From assembly GCA_041166025.1 (NCBI GenBank), contig JBEAMJ010000047.1, forward strand, positions 108,383-172,382: 64,000 bases of DNA. The letters run 5' to 3'. Of the stretch, positions 9,392-19,218 are shown piece by piece. Made by a program: the position numbers and the translations under genes. Each line of letters opens with the position of its first letter. Position 1 is the stretch's first letter. Under the pieces are notes generated by a model that was given only the letters and a program-made list of their open reading frames with translations, searched no databases and was not told where the DNA came from. The DNA is from UBA7672 sp041166025. GTDB taxonomy: Bacteria; Pseudomonadota; Alphaproteobacteria; Caulobacterales; Hyphomonadaceae.

Positions 9392-11128
9392 ATGCCGATT
9401 CCCGTAATCCGTTCGCAGGCCATCAGCATCGGCGAGCTCCTCCGTCTGGGATCGTTCAGGCCGGCACGGGTTCAACGCGACTATTGCTGGAAGGAGAACC
9501 AGCAGGCCGCGCTGCTGCAGGATCTCATCTCCGCTTTCGGCGAGTTCGGGCTGGACCCGGATGCAGATCCCGATGCCGACCCAGAGTCCTTCGACGTCGG
9601 AACCGGCGCGCGCTTCCAGCTCGCCGACTACAATCGCGAACTTGAAGCCACCGAGCCCTACGTGTTCGTCGGCACCGTGGTGCTGCACAACGCCGGTCAG
9701 CATTTCGATATCTATGATGGGCTCCAACGCCTGACGACCTTTACGGTCATCTTCGCCGTGCTGCGCGACATGATCGAGGCGGAGCGCAAGCATCCGGTGA
9801 ACGCGCTGCTGGTCAACGAGGCCGGCATCTCGCGTTTGAACCTTGGGATGAAGCACAATACTCTGGAAGCCGACATTCTCGCACCCGGCCGCACGGCGAA
9901 GCGTCATCGTCCGCATCCGCAGCTGACCGAGGCGAGCTACTGCCTGCGCACCTGCGTGAACACGGCGCGTGCGATGCTGAGGGGATGGCCGACAAGACGA
10001 CTCGAGGCATTCACGAGCTTCATCGCGGAAGGCGCGATCGTGAACGTCACGCGGATCTCCGACCGCCGCATGGCCGCCAAGGCCTTTGTCAGCATCAACT
10101 CGGGCGGCTTGCCCCTGAAGCCGGAAGAGATCGTCAAGGGCCAACTGATCGACCTCACCTCGTCCCTGCCGGACGCTGACGATCAGGCCAAGCGCGTGCT
10201 CAATGTCTGGAACGGCATTCAGGATGATCTCGGGCCGGAGGCCTTCGACGACTTCCTTCGTTCCGTCGACTTCATCGAGCGGCGCATGCCGCAATCTTCC
10301 GACTTCTCTATCCAGCTGATGGAGCATATCCGTCGCCAGTATCAGGGACAGGCCGGCGTGCGCTGGGCGACCGATGTGCTGCTGCAGTATCGTTCGGCCT
10401 TCAAGTGGATCCATGAGGAAAACAATGCCGAGATCGCCGATGGGGTCCACGCGAGCCTGCGCCGCCTGCAACTGCTGAAATGGGATCAGTGGCGCGCCTA
10501 CGCCATGCTGCTCAAGATGAAGTCGAACCCTGCAGACCTGCCGCACCGCATCGATACCCTCGACCGCATCTGCTTCGCGCTGACGGTCTCGACGCCCGAT
10601 CCGCGTCGCCTTGCCGAGATGATGGGCCGCCGGATCGAACGCTTCGCCCGCGGCTCGTTCGGACGCCAGGCCGGCTTCACCTTCACGCCCGCGCAGAACG
10701 AGCGCCTGATCCGCAATCTCTCAGGTCCGATCACCGAAAGCCCACGCCGCTCGACGATCATGCGCTGGATCGAGGCGGCGATGCATGGCGAACGCGTGCC
10801 GCGCTATCTCGTCGACACGCGCTCCTCTGTCGAGCACGTCTATCCGCGCAATCCCGAGAACAACTGGACGTCGTTCGAACAGGGGCTGGAGTTCAACGAC
10901 CTGGCCACCCTGCGCGAGATGGTGGGCAATCTCTGCGTCCTGCCGCAGGATGAACTCGGCAACGCCCCGTTCGAGGAGAAGCGCAAGGCCTACGCTCGCT
11001 TCCGCAGCCGCTTCGCCAACGACATCGCGCGTTACCGCCAATGGTCGCCCGACGCGGTCCGCGACCGCACGAAGCGGATCACCGACGCAACCCTGCGCTT
11101 CCTCGACCTCGAAGTGTCCCAGGTCTGA
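9392..11128 (+). CDS. DUF262/DUF1524 protein (GmrSD-like)
   Basis: 578 residues. The N-terminal half is DUF262: VQRDYCWKENQQAALLQDL at 27-45 corresponds to the family QRxYxW box, YDGLQRLTTF near 108 to the DGQQR nucleotidase-like motif, and INSGGLPLKPEEIVKGQ to the NxxGxxLxxxDxxK segment. The C-terminal half is DUF1524, an HNH-type nuclease fold: SVEHVYPRNPENNW near 479 and MVGNLCVLPQ followed by an N and the FEEKRKAYA segment. Fused DUF262-DUF1524 proteins include the type IV restriction enzyme GmrSD, which cuts modified phage DNA. The canonical first Q of DGQQR is L here, so the NTPase-like activity may be altered. ATG at 9392 follows GGGAGAGG. It stands alone between housekeeping genes. 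Confidence 0.88.
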   Translation: MPIPVIRSQAISIGELLRLGSFRPARVQRDYCWKENQQAALLQDLISAFGEFGLDPDADPDADPESFDVGTGARFQLADYNRELEATEPYVFVGTVVLHNAGQHFDIYDGLQRLTTFTVIFAVLRDMIEAERKHPVNALLVNEAGISRLNLGMKHNTLEADILAPGRTAKRHRPHPQLTEASYCLRTCVNTARAMLRGWPTRRLEAFTSFIAEGAIVNVTRISDRRMAAKAFVSINSGGLPLKPEEIVKGQLIDLTSSLPDADDQAKRVLNVWNGIQDDLGPEAFDDFLRSVDFIERRMPQSSDFSIQLMEHIRRQYQGQAGVRWATDVLLQYRSAFKWIHEENNAEIADGVHASLRRLQLLKWDQWRAYAMLLKMKSNPADLPHRIDTLDRICFALTVSTPDPRRLAEMMGRRIERFARGSFGRQAGFTFTPAQNERLIRNLSGPITESPRRSTIMRWIEAAMHGERVPRYLVDTRSSVEHVYPRNPENNWTSFEQGLEFNDLATLREMVGNLCVLPQDELGNAPFEEKRKAYARFRSRFANDIARYRQWSPDAVRDRTKRITDATLRFLDLEVSQV

Positions 11129-11131
11129 GTT

Positions 11132-11755
11132 TCAGCCCTTCTGCGTCTGCGCCATCCGCGCACCGTTGATTGCCTTTGCGGACGCGTACGCCGGCCGCGC
11201 ACGCACACGCGCTGCATAAGCCTCGAACGCCGGCCGGCTCGGGATCGACTTGAAGCCCAGCCCCCAGTCGATCGTGCTGCCGACATAGACATCCGCCGCC
11301 GTGAAGGTCTTGCCGCACACGAAGTCGCGCCCGGTCAGCATCTTCTCCATGCCGTCGATTGTGGCGTCGAACGAGCCGAAGCCCGCCATGCCGTCGCGGC
11401 CCTCAGGCACCTGCCAGCCCATTGCGCGAGCCGTCACCGCTTGCTCCATCGGCCCCGCGGCGAACAATGTGAAGCGGAAATAGTCCGCCAACTCTGCTGC
11501 GCTCGACGGCTTCAGCTTCGCCTGCGGAAACGCGTCAGCAAGAAAGAGACAGATCGCGGCGGCCTCCGTGACCACCTTCCCGTTATGCCGGATGGCGGGA
11601 ACCTTGCCCATCGGATTGACCGCCAGATAGTCCGCCGTCTTCATCCCCGCCGGGCCGAAATCGAGCCAGTTGGTCGTATAGGGCTGGCCCAGCTCCTCCA
11701 GCATCCAGTGAGCGATCTGCCCGCGGCTCATCGGATTTGTCCAGAACTCGATCAT
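11132..11755 (-). CDS. Glutathione S-transferase family protein
   Basis: 207 residues. The N-terminal thioredoxin-like domain starts MIEFWTNPMSRGQIAHWMLEEL and contains the cis-proline segment GKVPAIRHNG and TEAAAICLFLAD, the glutathione-contact region of GSTs. The C-terminal all-helical domain includes GKTFTAADVYVGSTIDW, the family N-capping box. Cytosolic, no signal peptide. The start at 11755 has AGGAG eight bases upstream. It is convergent with the DUF262 gene (stops three bases apart) and divergent from a second GST-fold gene. The substrate is unknown. Confidence 0.9.
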   Translation of the reverse strand: MIEFWTNPMSRGQIAHWMLEELGQPYTTNWLDFGPAGMKTADYLAVNPMGKVPAIRHNGKVVTEAAAICLFLADAFPQAKLKPSSAAELADYFRFTLFAAGPMEQAVTARAMGWQVPEGRDGMAGFGSFDATIDGMEKMLTGRDFVCGKTFTAADVYVGSTIDWGLGFKSIPSRPAFEAYAARVRARPAYASAKAINGARMAQTQKG

Positions 11756-11924
11756 CGGGAAACTCCTGTCCGGAACGCCGCGAACCCTGCCGCGTGCTTG
11801 CAGGCTTCTCAATGACAGGCCCCTGCCGCCGTGGGTGTGTCAGCATCGCAGGTGGACCGGCGCCCGAACAATGCTAGCCTGATCCGAACCGGCCCACACA
11901 AGTCCGGACTCTGGGGAGAAATTC

Positions 11925-12674
11925 ATGAAGCCTGTCCACACGCTTCTGCTCGCGATGGTCCTCGCCGCAATGCCTCAGGCCTGCACGACAGCGACGCAGG
12001 AAACAGCAGCACAAACCGCCGCCCCCAGCATCGTCATCTACCACGCGGAGGGGCGGCGTTCCGAGCGCGTCGTCTGGCTCTGCGAAGAGCTCGGCCTACC
12101 CTACGAACTCAAGTTCCGTCGCGGCGATGTCGCGGGCTCCTTCGCCGACATTCAGGCGGTGAACCCTGGCATGCGCGTCGCGCCAACCGTGTTCTACAAT
12201 GGCGAGCTGCTGGTCGAATCCGGTGCAATCCTTGAATTCCTGCTGGATCGCCACGGCGGCGGCCGCCTCATGCCGGCCGTCGACTCCCCTGACTACGCGG
12301 CACACCTGCGCTTCATGCATTATGCCGAAGGCACGCTCGCCTCCGACGTGGTCGCGGACTATCGCGTCGCCCGCGCCACCGACGGCAAGGCGCCGCGCGG
12401 CAATGAGACCGACGGTCAGCGCGCGATGCGCTTTGCAGAAGATCACCTGTCGAAACATCCATACTTCGGCGGCGAGGAATTCACCGCCGCCGACATCATG
12501 ATGGTCTTCCCAATAAGCTACGCCATCCGCATGAACGTGGCGGATCCAGCAAAATATCCCAACATCGCCGCATGGCAGGCCAAGGTCGAATCCCGCCCCG
12601 CATTTCAGCGCATGCTCGCCAAGGCCCGCCCCGATGGCCGTGTCAGCCCACCGCCATCGCTGACTCTGCCGTAA
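11925..12674 (+). CDS. GST-fold protein with an export signal
   Basis: 249 residues. Residues about 36 onward form a GST: IVIYHAEGRRSERVVWLCEE, the cis-Pro segment MRVAPTVFYNGELLVESGAI, and the C-terminal EEFTAADIMMVFPISYAI. Unlike normal GSTs it begins with about 30 extra residues that read as a signal peptide: MKPVHTLLLAMVLAAMPQAC. Cys20 could be lipidated, but the preceding PQA is a poor lipobox, so cleavage by signal peptidase I is as likely. The start at 11925 has GGGGAGA at proper spacing, which supports this N-terminus. A periplasmic GST is unusual because the fold is mainly cytosolic. Confidence 0.85.
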   Translation: MKPVHTLLLAMVLAAMPQACTTATQETAAQTAAPSIVIYHAEGRRSERVVWLCEELGLPYELKFRRGDVAGSFADIQAVNPGMRVAPTVFYNGELLVESGAILEFLLDRHGGGRLMPAVDSPDYAAHLRFMHYAEGTLASDVVADYRVARATDGKAPRGNETDGQRAMRFAEDHLSKHPYFGGEEFTAADIMMVFPISYAIRMNVADPAKYPNIAAWQAKVESRPAFQRMLAKARPDGRVSPPPSLTLP

Positions 12675-12743
12675 ATCTTCACCGTCGGACTGAACCGTTC
12701 CGCTCCGGCGCGGCACCTTGGTGCAAATGCGGTATTCATCTTC

Positions 12744-13304
12744 ATGCCCGACCCAAGGGAACGCCTGTTCGATGAGTATCTGGCGGCAAGCGCGCGCGCC
12801 GGCAGCCGGGTCGCGCTGGAGCAGCTGGCCTCCCGCTTCCAGCCGCGCCTGCTCGGCCATGCCCGCCGCCTCACCGGCGATGTCGATGGCGCACGTGACG
12901 TGGTCCAGGACGCGTGGATCGAGATTGTACGCAGCCTCGGCCGCCTCGAGGACTCAGCAGCGTTTCCCGCATGGGCCTTCCGCATCGTCTCGCGCCGGTG
13001 CGCCCGCTGGATCCGCACGAACCAGCAGAGCCGCCGCATCACGACAGCCTACGCTGCAGAGCCGCGCGATGACTCCTTGGCCGATGGCGAACGCGCCTCA
13101 GATGCAGCGCGCCTCGCCCGCGCCATCGCCTGCCTGCCGCCGGACCAGGCGGCCGCCATCGCCCTGTTCTATCTCGAAGACCTCACCGTAGCCGAGATTG
13201 CCGTCGCGCTGGCGACGCCGCCCGGCACGGTCAAGACACGCCTCATGCATGCGCGGGAGAAACTCCGCCGCAGCCTCAACCTGAAGGAGACCGACCATGG
13301 GTAA
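12744..13304 (+). CDS. ECF-type RNA polymerase sigma factor
   Basis: 186 residues with region 2 (GDVDGARDVVQDAWIEIVRS followed by FPAWAFRIVSRRCARWIR) and region 4 (LPPDQAAAIALFYLEDL then VAEIAVALATPPGTVKTRL, the helix-turn-helix). No region 1 or 3, so it is an extracytoplasmic-function sigma factor that would direct transcription to a small regulon. ATG at 12744 has no clear ribosome binding site. Its last eight bases overlap the next gene, so the two are translationally coupled and the partner is likely regulatory. Confidence 0.9.
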   Translation: MPDPRERLFDEYLAASARAGSRVALEQLASRFQPRLLGHARRLTGDVDGARDVVQDAWIEIVRSLGRLEDSAAFPAWAFRIVSRRCARWIRTNQQSRRITTAYAAEPRDDSLADGERASDAARLARAIACLPPDQAAAIALFYLEDLTVAEIAVALATPPGTVKTRLMHAREKLRRSLNLKETDHG

Positions 13305-13668
13305 TCTCGACCGGATGATCGAAACGACACTGAACGAAGAGGACCGCGCCTTTCTCGCCAAGCTCGATCGCGAGCCCGGATACTTCAGCCAGGTGGGGGG
13401 CCTTCTGGCCGGCTCCCTTGGCTGGGTCAACCTCCTCATGATGATCGTGCAGGCGGTCATGTTCTTCGGCGGCGCGTGGTGCGCCTGGCAGTTCTTCCAG
13501 GAAACCGACGTCATCATGGCGCTGCGCTGGGGCTTCTCGGCGACGGTTCTCGTGCTCACCGCGGCCCTGCTGAAAGTCTGCACACTGTGGCCGACACTCC
13601 AAGCCAACCGCGTGTTGCGCGAGGTGAAGCGTCTCGAACTGCAGATCGCACGCGCCGAGCGCAAATAG
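13297..13668 (+). CDS. Small membrane protein coupled to ECF sigma (DUF6768-like)
   Basis: 123 residues. A charged N-terminal segment (IETTLNEEDRAFLAKLD) is followed by two hydrophobic segments (about 42-66 and 74-92) and a basic helical tail. It resembles the DUF6768-type proteins that are frequently encoded just after ECF sigma genes; this assignment is from memory of the pattern. ATG at 13297 lies inside the sigma gene (AAGGAGACCGACC upstream). By context it is a candidate membrane partner or anti-sigma factor, but it lacks a recognisable zinc anti-sigma motif. Confidence 0.75.
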   Translation: MGNLDRMIETTLNEEDRAFLAKLDREPGYFSQVGGLLAGSLGWVNLLMMIVQAVMFFGGAWCAWQFFQETDVIMALRWGFSATVLVLTAALLKVCTLWPTLQANRVLREVKRLELQIARAERK

Positions 13669-14076
13669 ATGAGTTACGAACTCTGGACGCTCCTCTGCGC
13701 CGTGCTACTGGGTCTCGTACACCTCTCCGCGGCCTCCTTCAGTTTCAAGGCGCAGGTCGGCAATGCGTACACGGTCGGCCCGCGCGACGAGGGTCTGCAG
13801 CCGCGCGGCGTCTCGGCGCGGCTCTACCGCGCCAACGCGAACTTCCTCGAGACGTTTCCGTACTTCGCCGCCTGCGCGCTGGTTGTTCACGTGACACAGG
13901 CGGATGGAGCTCTGAGCTGGTGGGGCTGCACGCTCTACATAGCCGGCCGCATCCTGTTCCTGCCGCTCTACGCCGCTGGCACGCCGTGGCTCCGCACCTT
14001 CAGCTGGAACATCGCCACGCTGGGTCTTGTCCTCGTCAGCGCTGAAGCGATCTCGGCCCAGCTGGCGCCAGGGTAA
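13669..14076 (+). CDS. MAPEG family membrane protein
   Basis: 135 residues with four hydrophobic segments. The loop YTVGPRDEGLQPRGVSARLYRANANFLETFPYF contains the MAPEG hallmark of Arg and Asn residues before FETFP-like sequence. MAPEG proteins are membrane proteins related to microsomal glutathione transferase. ATG directly follows the TAG stop of the preceding gene, so it belongs to the same operon as the sigma factor pair. No substrate can be named. Confidence 0.85.
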   Translation: MSYELWTLLCAVLLGLVHLSAASFSFKAQVGNAYTVGPRDEGLQPRGVSARLYRANANFLETFPYFAACALVVHVTQADGALSWWGCTLYIAGRILFLPLYAAGTPWLRTFSWNIATLGLVLVSAEAISAQLAPG

Positions 14077-14205
14077 GTCAGGCCGAGGTCGAATTGTTCT
14101 AAACTGACGGCGCTCTAGCCATGACGCTCGGAGGCCCCTAAACCCGACACAAACGCCACACCGCTGCCCAGACGGCCATGATGGCTGACGGCAAGGACGC
14201 AAGCC

Positions 14206-15393
14206 ATGTCGTCGCCCACCATCGCGAACCCAGCCGCAAGGCCGATCAACGCCCGCGCGGCGCTGATCTTCCTCTTTCTCGGCAATATCATGATCGGATC
14301 GGGCGTGCTTGCGCCCGCCGCCATGATCAACACGATGAAGGCCGATCTCGGCGTCAGCACGGTCTCCATCGGCGCGCTGATCGGCTGGGGCGCCGTGGTC
14401 CTCTGCATCGGCGCCCCCGCCTTCGGTTTCTTCACCAACCGCGTGGATCGCCGCACACTGCTCAGCGCCTCGCTGCTCCTCTACGCCGTCGGCCATGCCG
14501 CGTCCGCCTTCGCGCCGGACTACGCCGCGCTGCTGGTGATGCGCCTGGTGATGATCAGTGGCGCCGCGATCTTCACGCCGCAGGCGGCCAGCGCCGTCGC
14601 GCTTATCGTGCCGGAAAGCCGCCGCGCGAGCGCCGTGGCCACGGTCTTCATGGGCTGGGCCGTCGCCACCGCCGTTGTCATACCATTGATGAGCATCGCC
14701 GCCGAAGCGCTCGACTGGCGCCTCGTCTACGGCGTGCTCGCGGCCGGTTCGCTGCTCGCCGCCATCGGCATCATCGCGGCGCTGCCGGGCAGGCTCTATC
14801 CCGCGCGGCTCTCGGTGAGCGCATGGGGCGATGTGCTCACCCGCCCCGCCATCCTGATCCTGCTCGCGGCGACGTCGCTGCAGGTGATGGGTCAGTTCAC
14901 GCTATTCCCCTATCTCGCCGCCGAACTGCCGCGCGTGGCCGGCGCCGGCCCTTCCATGGTGGCGCTGGCGCTCGCCCTCTCCGGCGCTGCGGGCCTCATC
15001 GGCTCGATCCTTGCCACACGCGCCGTCAGCGGCCTCGGCGCACCGCGCACGCACATGATCTGCCTCGCAGCTATGGCCACGGGGCTCATCGGCTGGTCGA
15101 TCGTCTCGGGTGCGTTGATCCCCGCCATGGTCAGCATCTTCGTGTGGGGCCTCGGGTTTGGCGCCGCCGTCTCGATGCAGCAGGCCCGCCTCATCGCGGT
15201 GGCGCCGGCGCTCGCCTCGGCCTCCGTCGCGCTAAACACCTCAGTGCTCTATCTCGGCCAGGCCGCTGGCACAGCGATCGGCGGCGACCTCATCACACGC
15301 GAAGCCTACGCCCTCATGGGCCCCACAGGCGCCGCCTTCATGCTGGCCGCCATCGGCGCATCGTGGTGGGTGAATCGGAAGTATGGGGCATGA
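14206..15393 (+). CDS. MFS transporter
   Basis: 395 residues with about twelve hydrophobic segments, the layout of a major facilitator efflux permease. The loop between TM2 and TM3 carries GFFTNRVDRRTLLSASLL, matching the MFS motif A (GxxxDRxGRR) in degenerate form. The N-terminal half shows the DHA1-like pattern used by drug and sugar efflux pumps. ATG at 14206 has a weak AAGGAC site. A REP-like palindrome follows directly. Substrate unknown. Confidence 0.88.
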   Translation: MSSPTIANPAARPINARAALIFLFLGNIMIGSGVLAPAAMINTMKADLGVSTVSIGALIGWGAVVLCIGAPAFGFFTNRVDRRTLLSASLLLYAVGHAASAFAPDYAALLVMRLVMISGAAIFTPQAASAVALIVPESRRASAVATVFMGWAVATAVVIPLMSIAAEALDWRLVYGVLAAGSLLAAIGIIAALPGRLYPARLSVSAWGDVLTRPAILILLAATSLQVMGQFTLFPYLAAELPRVAGAGPSMVALALALSGAAGLIGSILATRAVSGLGAPRTHMICLAAMATGLIGWSIVSGALIPAMVSIFVWGLGFGAAVSMQQARLIAVAPALASASVALNTSVLYLGQAAGTAIGGDLITREAYALMGPTGAAFMLAAIGASWWVNRKYGA

Positions 15394-15420
15394 AATTCGC
15401 CGCAGGAGTCCCTGTCGCAC

Positions 15421-15539
15421 CCCCGTGGTTCGACGGACGCGCTTCGCGCTGCTCACCATGAGGGCTCAGGTAACTGACTGCGAAGGCCTCGCATAGTGAG
15501 CGGCGACCGGAGGGGGAGCGTCCGTCGAACCACGAGGGG
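15421..15539. repeat. REP-like palindrome, family B
   Basis: The left arm CCCCGTGGTTCGACGGACGC (15421-15440) is matched by the inverted right arm ending CGAACCACGAGGGG (15519-15539); about 17 of the bases pair perfectly. The 80-base centre has CTCACCATGAGGG. It fills the gap between the convergent MFS and prfC genes, where it could also stop transcription from both sides. Confidence 0.75.
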
Positions 15540-15562
15540 CCGGGCTGACGGGCATCGCGACC

Positions 15563-17161
<1,599 letters not shown>

Positions 17162-17254
17162 GGCGCGGGGGCATACAGGGGCCCGGGAGAAAGGTCTACT
17201 CCCGCTGACTACGCTGGGCTGGCGTGCCGCATGGCTGCCGAAAGCCGCGCGCGG

Positions 17255-17659
17255 CTAGTTCTTCCGAGCCGAAACATTCTTCTACGTCGCCCGCTACCTC
17301 GATGAGGTGGGATCACCTTCTGCGGACTTCATCTCTCACTCCCATGGCGAAGGCTTCCTCCGCTTCTTCCAGGAGCGTTGCCAGCACCAGGGCACCTTCA
17401 TCTTCGACGAACCCGAGTCCCCCTCTCGCCCTCACGCCAGTTCGAGTTCCTTAAACTGCTCCGCGCCATGGACGGGTCGAAGAAGTCACGGGTCAAAATA
17501 GCGACCCACTCGACAATGCTGATGGCCTATCCCGGCGCCGCGCTACTCCGGCTCACGCCTGGAGGTCTTGAACCGACCACGCTGTAGCGGACTGATCACG
17601 ACCGCCTGATGCGTGATTTCACGCTGGACCCGCACGGCTTCGTGGAAAGCAGGCTGTAG
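17255..17659 (+). pseudogene. Remnant of a COG3910-type AAA ATPase
   Basis: Conceptual translation gives pieces of one ATPase in two frames: FFRAETFFYVARYLDEVG, then SHSHGEGFLRFFQERC and GTFIFDEPES (Walker B), a shift near 17420, then SPSRQFEFLKLLRAMDG, KIATHSTMLMAYPGAALL (the ATHSPML H-loop of relatives), and finally after an in-frame TAG at about 17585 the tail TDHDRLMRDFTLDPHGFVES. The N-terminal half with Walker A is missing. So at least one frameshift, one nonsense codon and a 5' deletion have occurred. Relatives are small predicted ATPases of unknown role. It sits between prfC and the RES/Xre module. Confidence 0.8.
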
Positions 17660-17668
17660 GAGTAACCC

Positions 17669-18358
17669 TCACCCCGCCTCCGCCGTGAAGCGTTCGCTTC
17701 CGTCCCACGTCAGCGTCCACTTCGCGCCAGGCCGCACATTCTGCACCAGCGCTGGCTGGAACGCGACAAGGCACGTCCCGCCGTTACGCCGCACCGACGG
17801 ATAGACCACCCCGCGCGCGCCGTCGACCCGCAGCTTCACCGCCAACGCCTGCCCCGCCGGATAGCCCACCGCCGGCTCGGCATTGAGCACATCGCCGTGC
17901 TTCGACCGTGGCGTCACCCCGCGCAGATCATGGAACTCCCCCATGAAGCCAGCAAGCAGGACCTGATAGACCGCCGCGTCCTCGAATACGCCGATCCGCC
18001 TGAGCTCCCGCGTGCGATGGAAGGCCACCTCCTCGATCGCGGTCAGATCCTCGAAGGCGCAATACCACGCCCCGCGCGCCGGCCCATTGAAGCGGTTGCC
18101 CTCCGGCCGGGTGTAGGCGAACGCCGCATTGACGTAGGTCGTCCCCCACGCCTTGAACAACAGCTCGCGCGCATCGAGATCGGAAAGCCCGCTCGCCTCG
18201 GCCTTCAGGCGCCGGCTGGTGAGCCCCTCGACCTGCGCGAGGATCGCCTCTTCCTCATCGCTGTCGACCAGCGGGCGCAGCACCGGCGGCTTGAAGTACG
18301 CCGTCGGCACAAGCCGCACCGTGTCGGTCCGGTTGATGTCGACCGTCGGCAGCTTCAA
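17669..18358 (-). CDS. RES-domain toxin
   Basis: 229 residues with the RES fold: an early Arg (RLVPTAYF), NRFNGPARGAWYCAFEDL around 107-124 carrying the Arg and Tyr of the pocket, and AIEEVAFHRTRE with the Glu. RES toxins degrade or modify NAD+ in the cytoplasm and are neutralised by Xre/MbcA antitoxins. The first ATG overlaps the antitoxin stop by four bases (18355-18358), the usual layout for this module. No signal peptide. Confidence 0.88.
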   Translation of the reverse strand: MKLPTVDINRTDTVRLVPTAYFKPPVLRPLVDSDEEEAILAQVEGLTSRRLKAEASGLSDLDARELLFKAWGTTYVNAAFAYTRPEGNRFNGPARGAWYCAFEDLTAIEEVAFHRTRELRRIGVFEDAAVYQVLLAGFMGEFHDLRGVTPRSKHGDVLNAEPAVGYPAGQALAVKLRVDGARGVVYPSVRRNGGTCLVAFQPALVQNVRPGAKWTLTWDGSERFTAEAG

Positions 18359-18771
18359 GCGCCGCCTCGCAGCGCATCGACATAGCCGCGCGTCTCGAGG
18401 ATTGCAGGCAGCCCGCCCGCCTTCATGTAGTCGACCGGCGTGCGGTTCAGGAACGGCGCCCCGCTGTTGGTCAGCTTCGGCCAGCGGTTCGCCAGCGCAT
18501 CCGAGAAATAGAGATGCAGCCCCTTGTAGAGCCCGACGATCCCGCTCATCCGCATCAGCTGGTCCATGTCATGACGTCCGGCTCCGCCGGCCTTCAGGCG
18601 CGACCATGTCCGCTCGCTTACGCCGAACAGCGCCGCCGCCTCCGCATTGGTGAGGCCCCACGCCGCTGCGATGCGGCCGGCCGCCTTTGCGGCGACCGCG
18701 AAAGCCCGGTCATCGCTGTCCTCGCCACGCTGCTGGAAGGCAACCCGCATTTCGCGCACGCGCTTCGCCAT
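18355..18771 (-). CDS. Xre/MbcA/ParS-type antitoxin (DUF2384)
   Basis: 138 residues. The central helix-turn-helix LTNAEAAALFGVSERTWSRLK binds DNA and the C-terminal part NRTPVDYMKAGGLPAILETR is the toxin-binding region seen in RES-partner antitoxins. The upstream gap contains a palindrome (18789-18808) overlapping a TATAA-like box, which is a likely autoregulation site. Confidence 0.9.
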   Translation of the reverse strand: MAKRVREMRVAFQQRGEDSDDRAFAVAAKAAGRIAAAWGLTNAEAAALFGVSERTWSRLKAGGAGRHDMDQLMRMSGIVGLYKGLHLYFSDALANRWPKLTNSGAPFLNRTPVDYMKAGGLPAILETRGYVDALRGGA

Positions 18772-18788
18772 TCCGAGACCTCGCCAAT

Positions 18789-18808
18789 TGTCTTATAAAA
18801 GTAGGACA
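18789..18808 (-). promoter_or_regulatory. Candidate operator of the RES/Xre module
   Basis: TGTCTTATAAAAGTAGGACA is an inverted repeat (TGTCTTA / TAGGACA, six of seven pairs) 18 bases before the antitoxin start. It contains TTATAA and so overlaps a possible -10 box. Autorepression by the Xre protein is inferred from related modules. Confidence 0.5.
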
Positions 18809-18822
18809 TTTGGCAGACTCGA

Positions 18823-19161
18823 TCAAGACCCGTCCCCGACAACCTTCTCGGTCAGGAAATGCCGCCCCCCCCGGTCCTCGATCTCGATCACCCAGAGGTC
18901 GCGGTCAGCCTGCCGGCGCTTCGCAATCAGCGCATCGACCGCCGCTTCGTCCTCCGCGCCCAGCCGCTCGAACTCTGCAGGCCCTTCAGGCCTGAACGCC
19001 GGGGCATAGAGCGCCGCCTCACCCCGCGCGCGCGTTACCTTCACCAGAACGTCGCCGCGGTCCTCATCGCCCCGGTGGACGATGGTGGCGAAGGCGCCCG
19101 CGCCGGTGGCGCGGCGCAGCAGGGCCGAAACCCAAAGATGGGCGGGAATCTCGCGCGGCAT
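18823..19161 (-). CDS. DUF1491 family protein
   Basis: 112 residues matching the alphaproteobacterial DUF1491 pattern: HLWVSALLRRATGAGAFAT at the start, RGDEDRGDVLVKV, and the conserved end DRDLWVIEIEDRGGRHFL. Function is unknown; the family is widely conserved in alphaproteobacteria as a small cytoplasmic protein. It lies 51 bases upstream of the antitoxin, on the same strand. Confidence 0.88.
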   Translation of the reverse strand: MPREIPAHLWVSALLRRATGAGAFATIVHRGDEDRGDVLVKVTRARGEAALYAPAFRPEGPAEFERLGAEDEAAVDALIAKRRQADRDLWVIEIEDRGGRHFLTEKVVGDGS

Positions 19162-19218
19162 GCTGGGACCTTTACCACAAATACGCAGGCTGGCGCCCGC
19201 ATTGCAGGGGTTCCGTCA

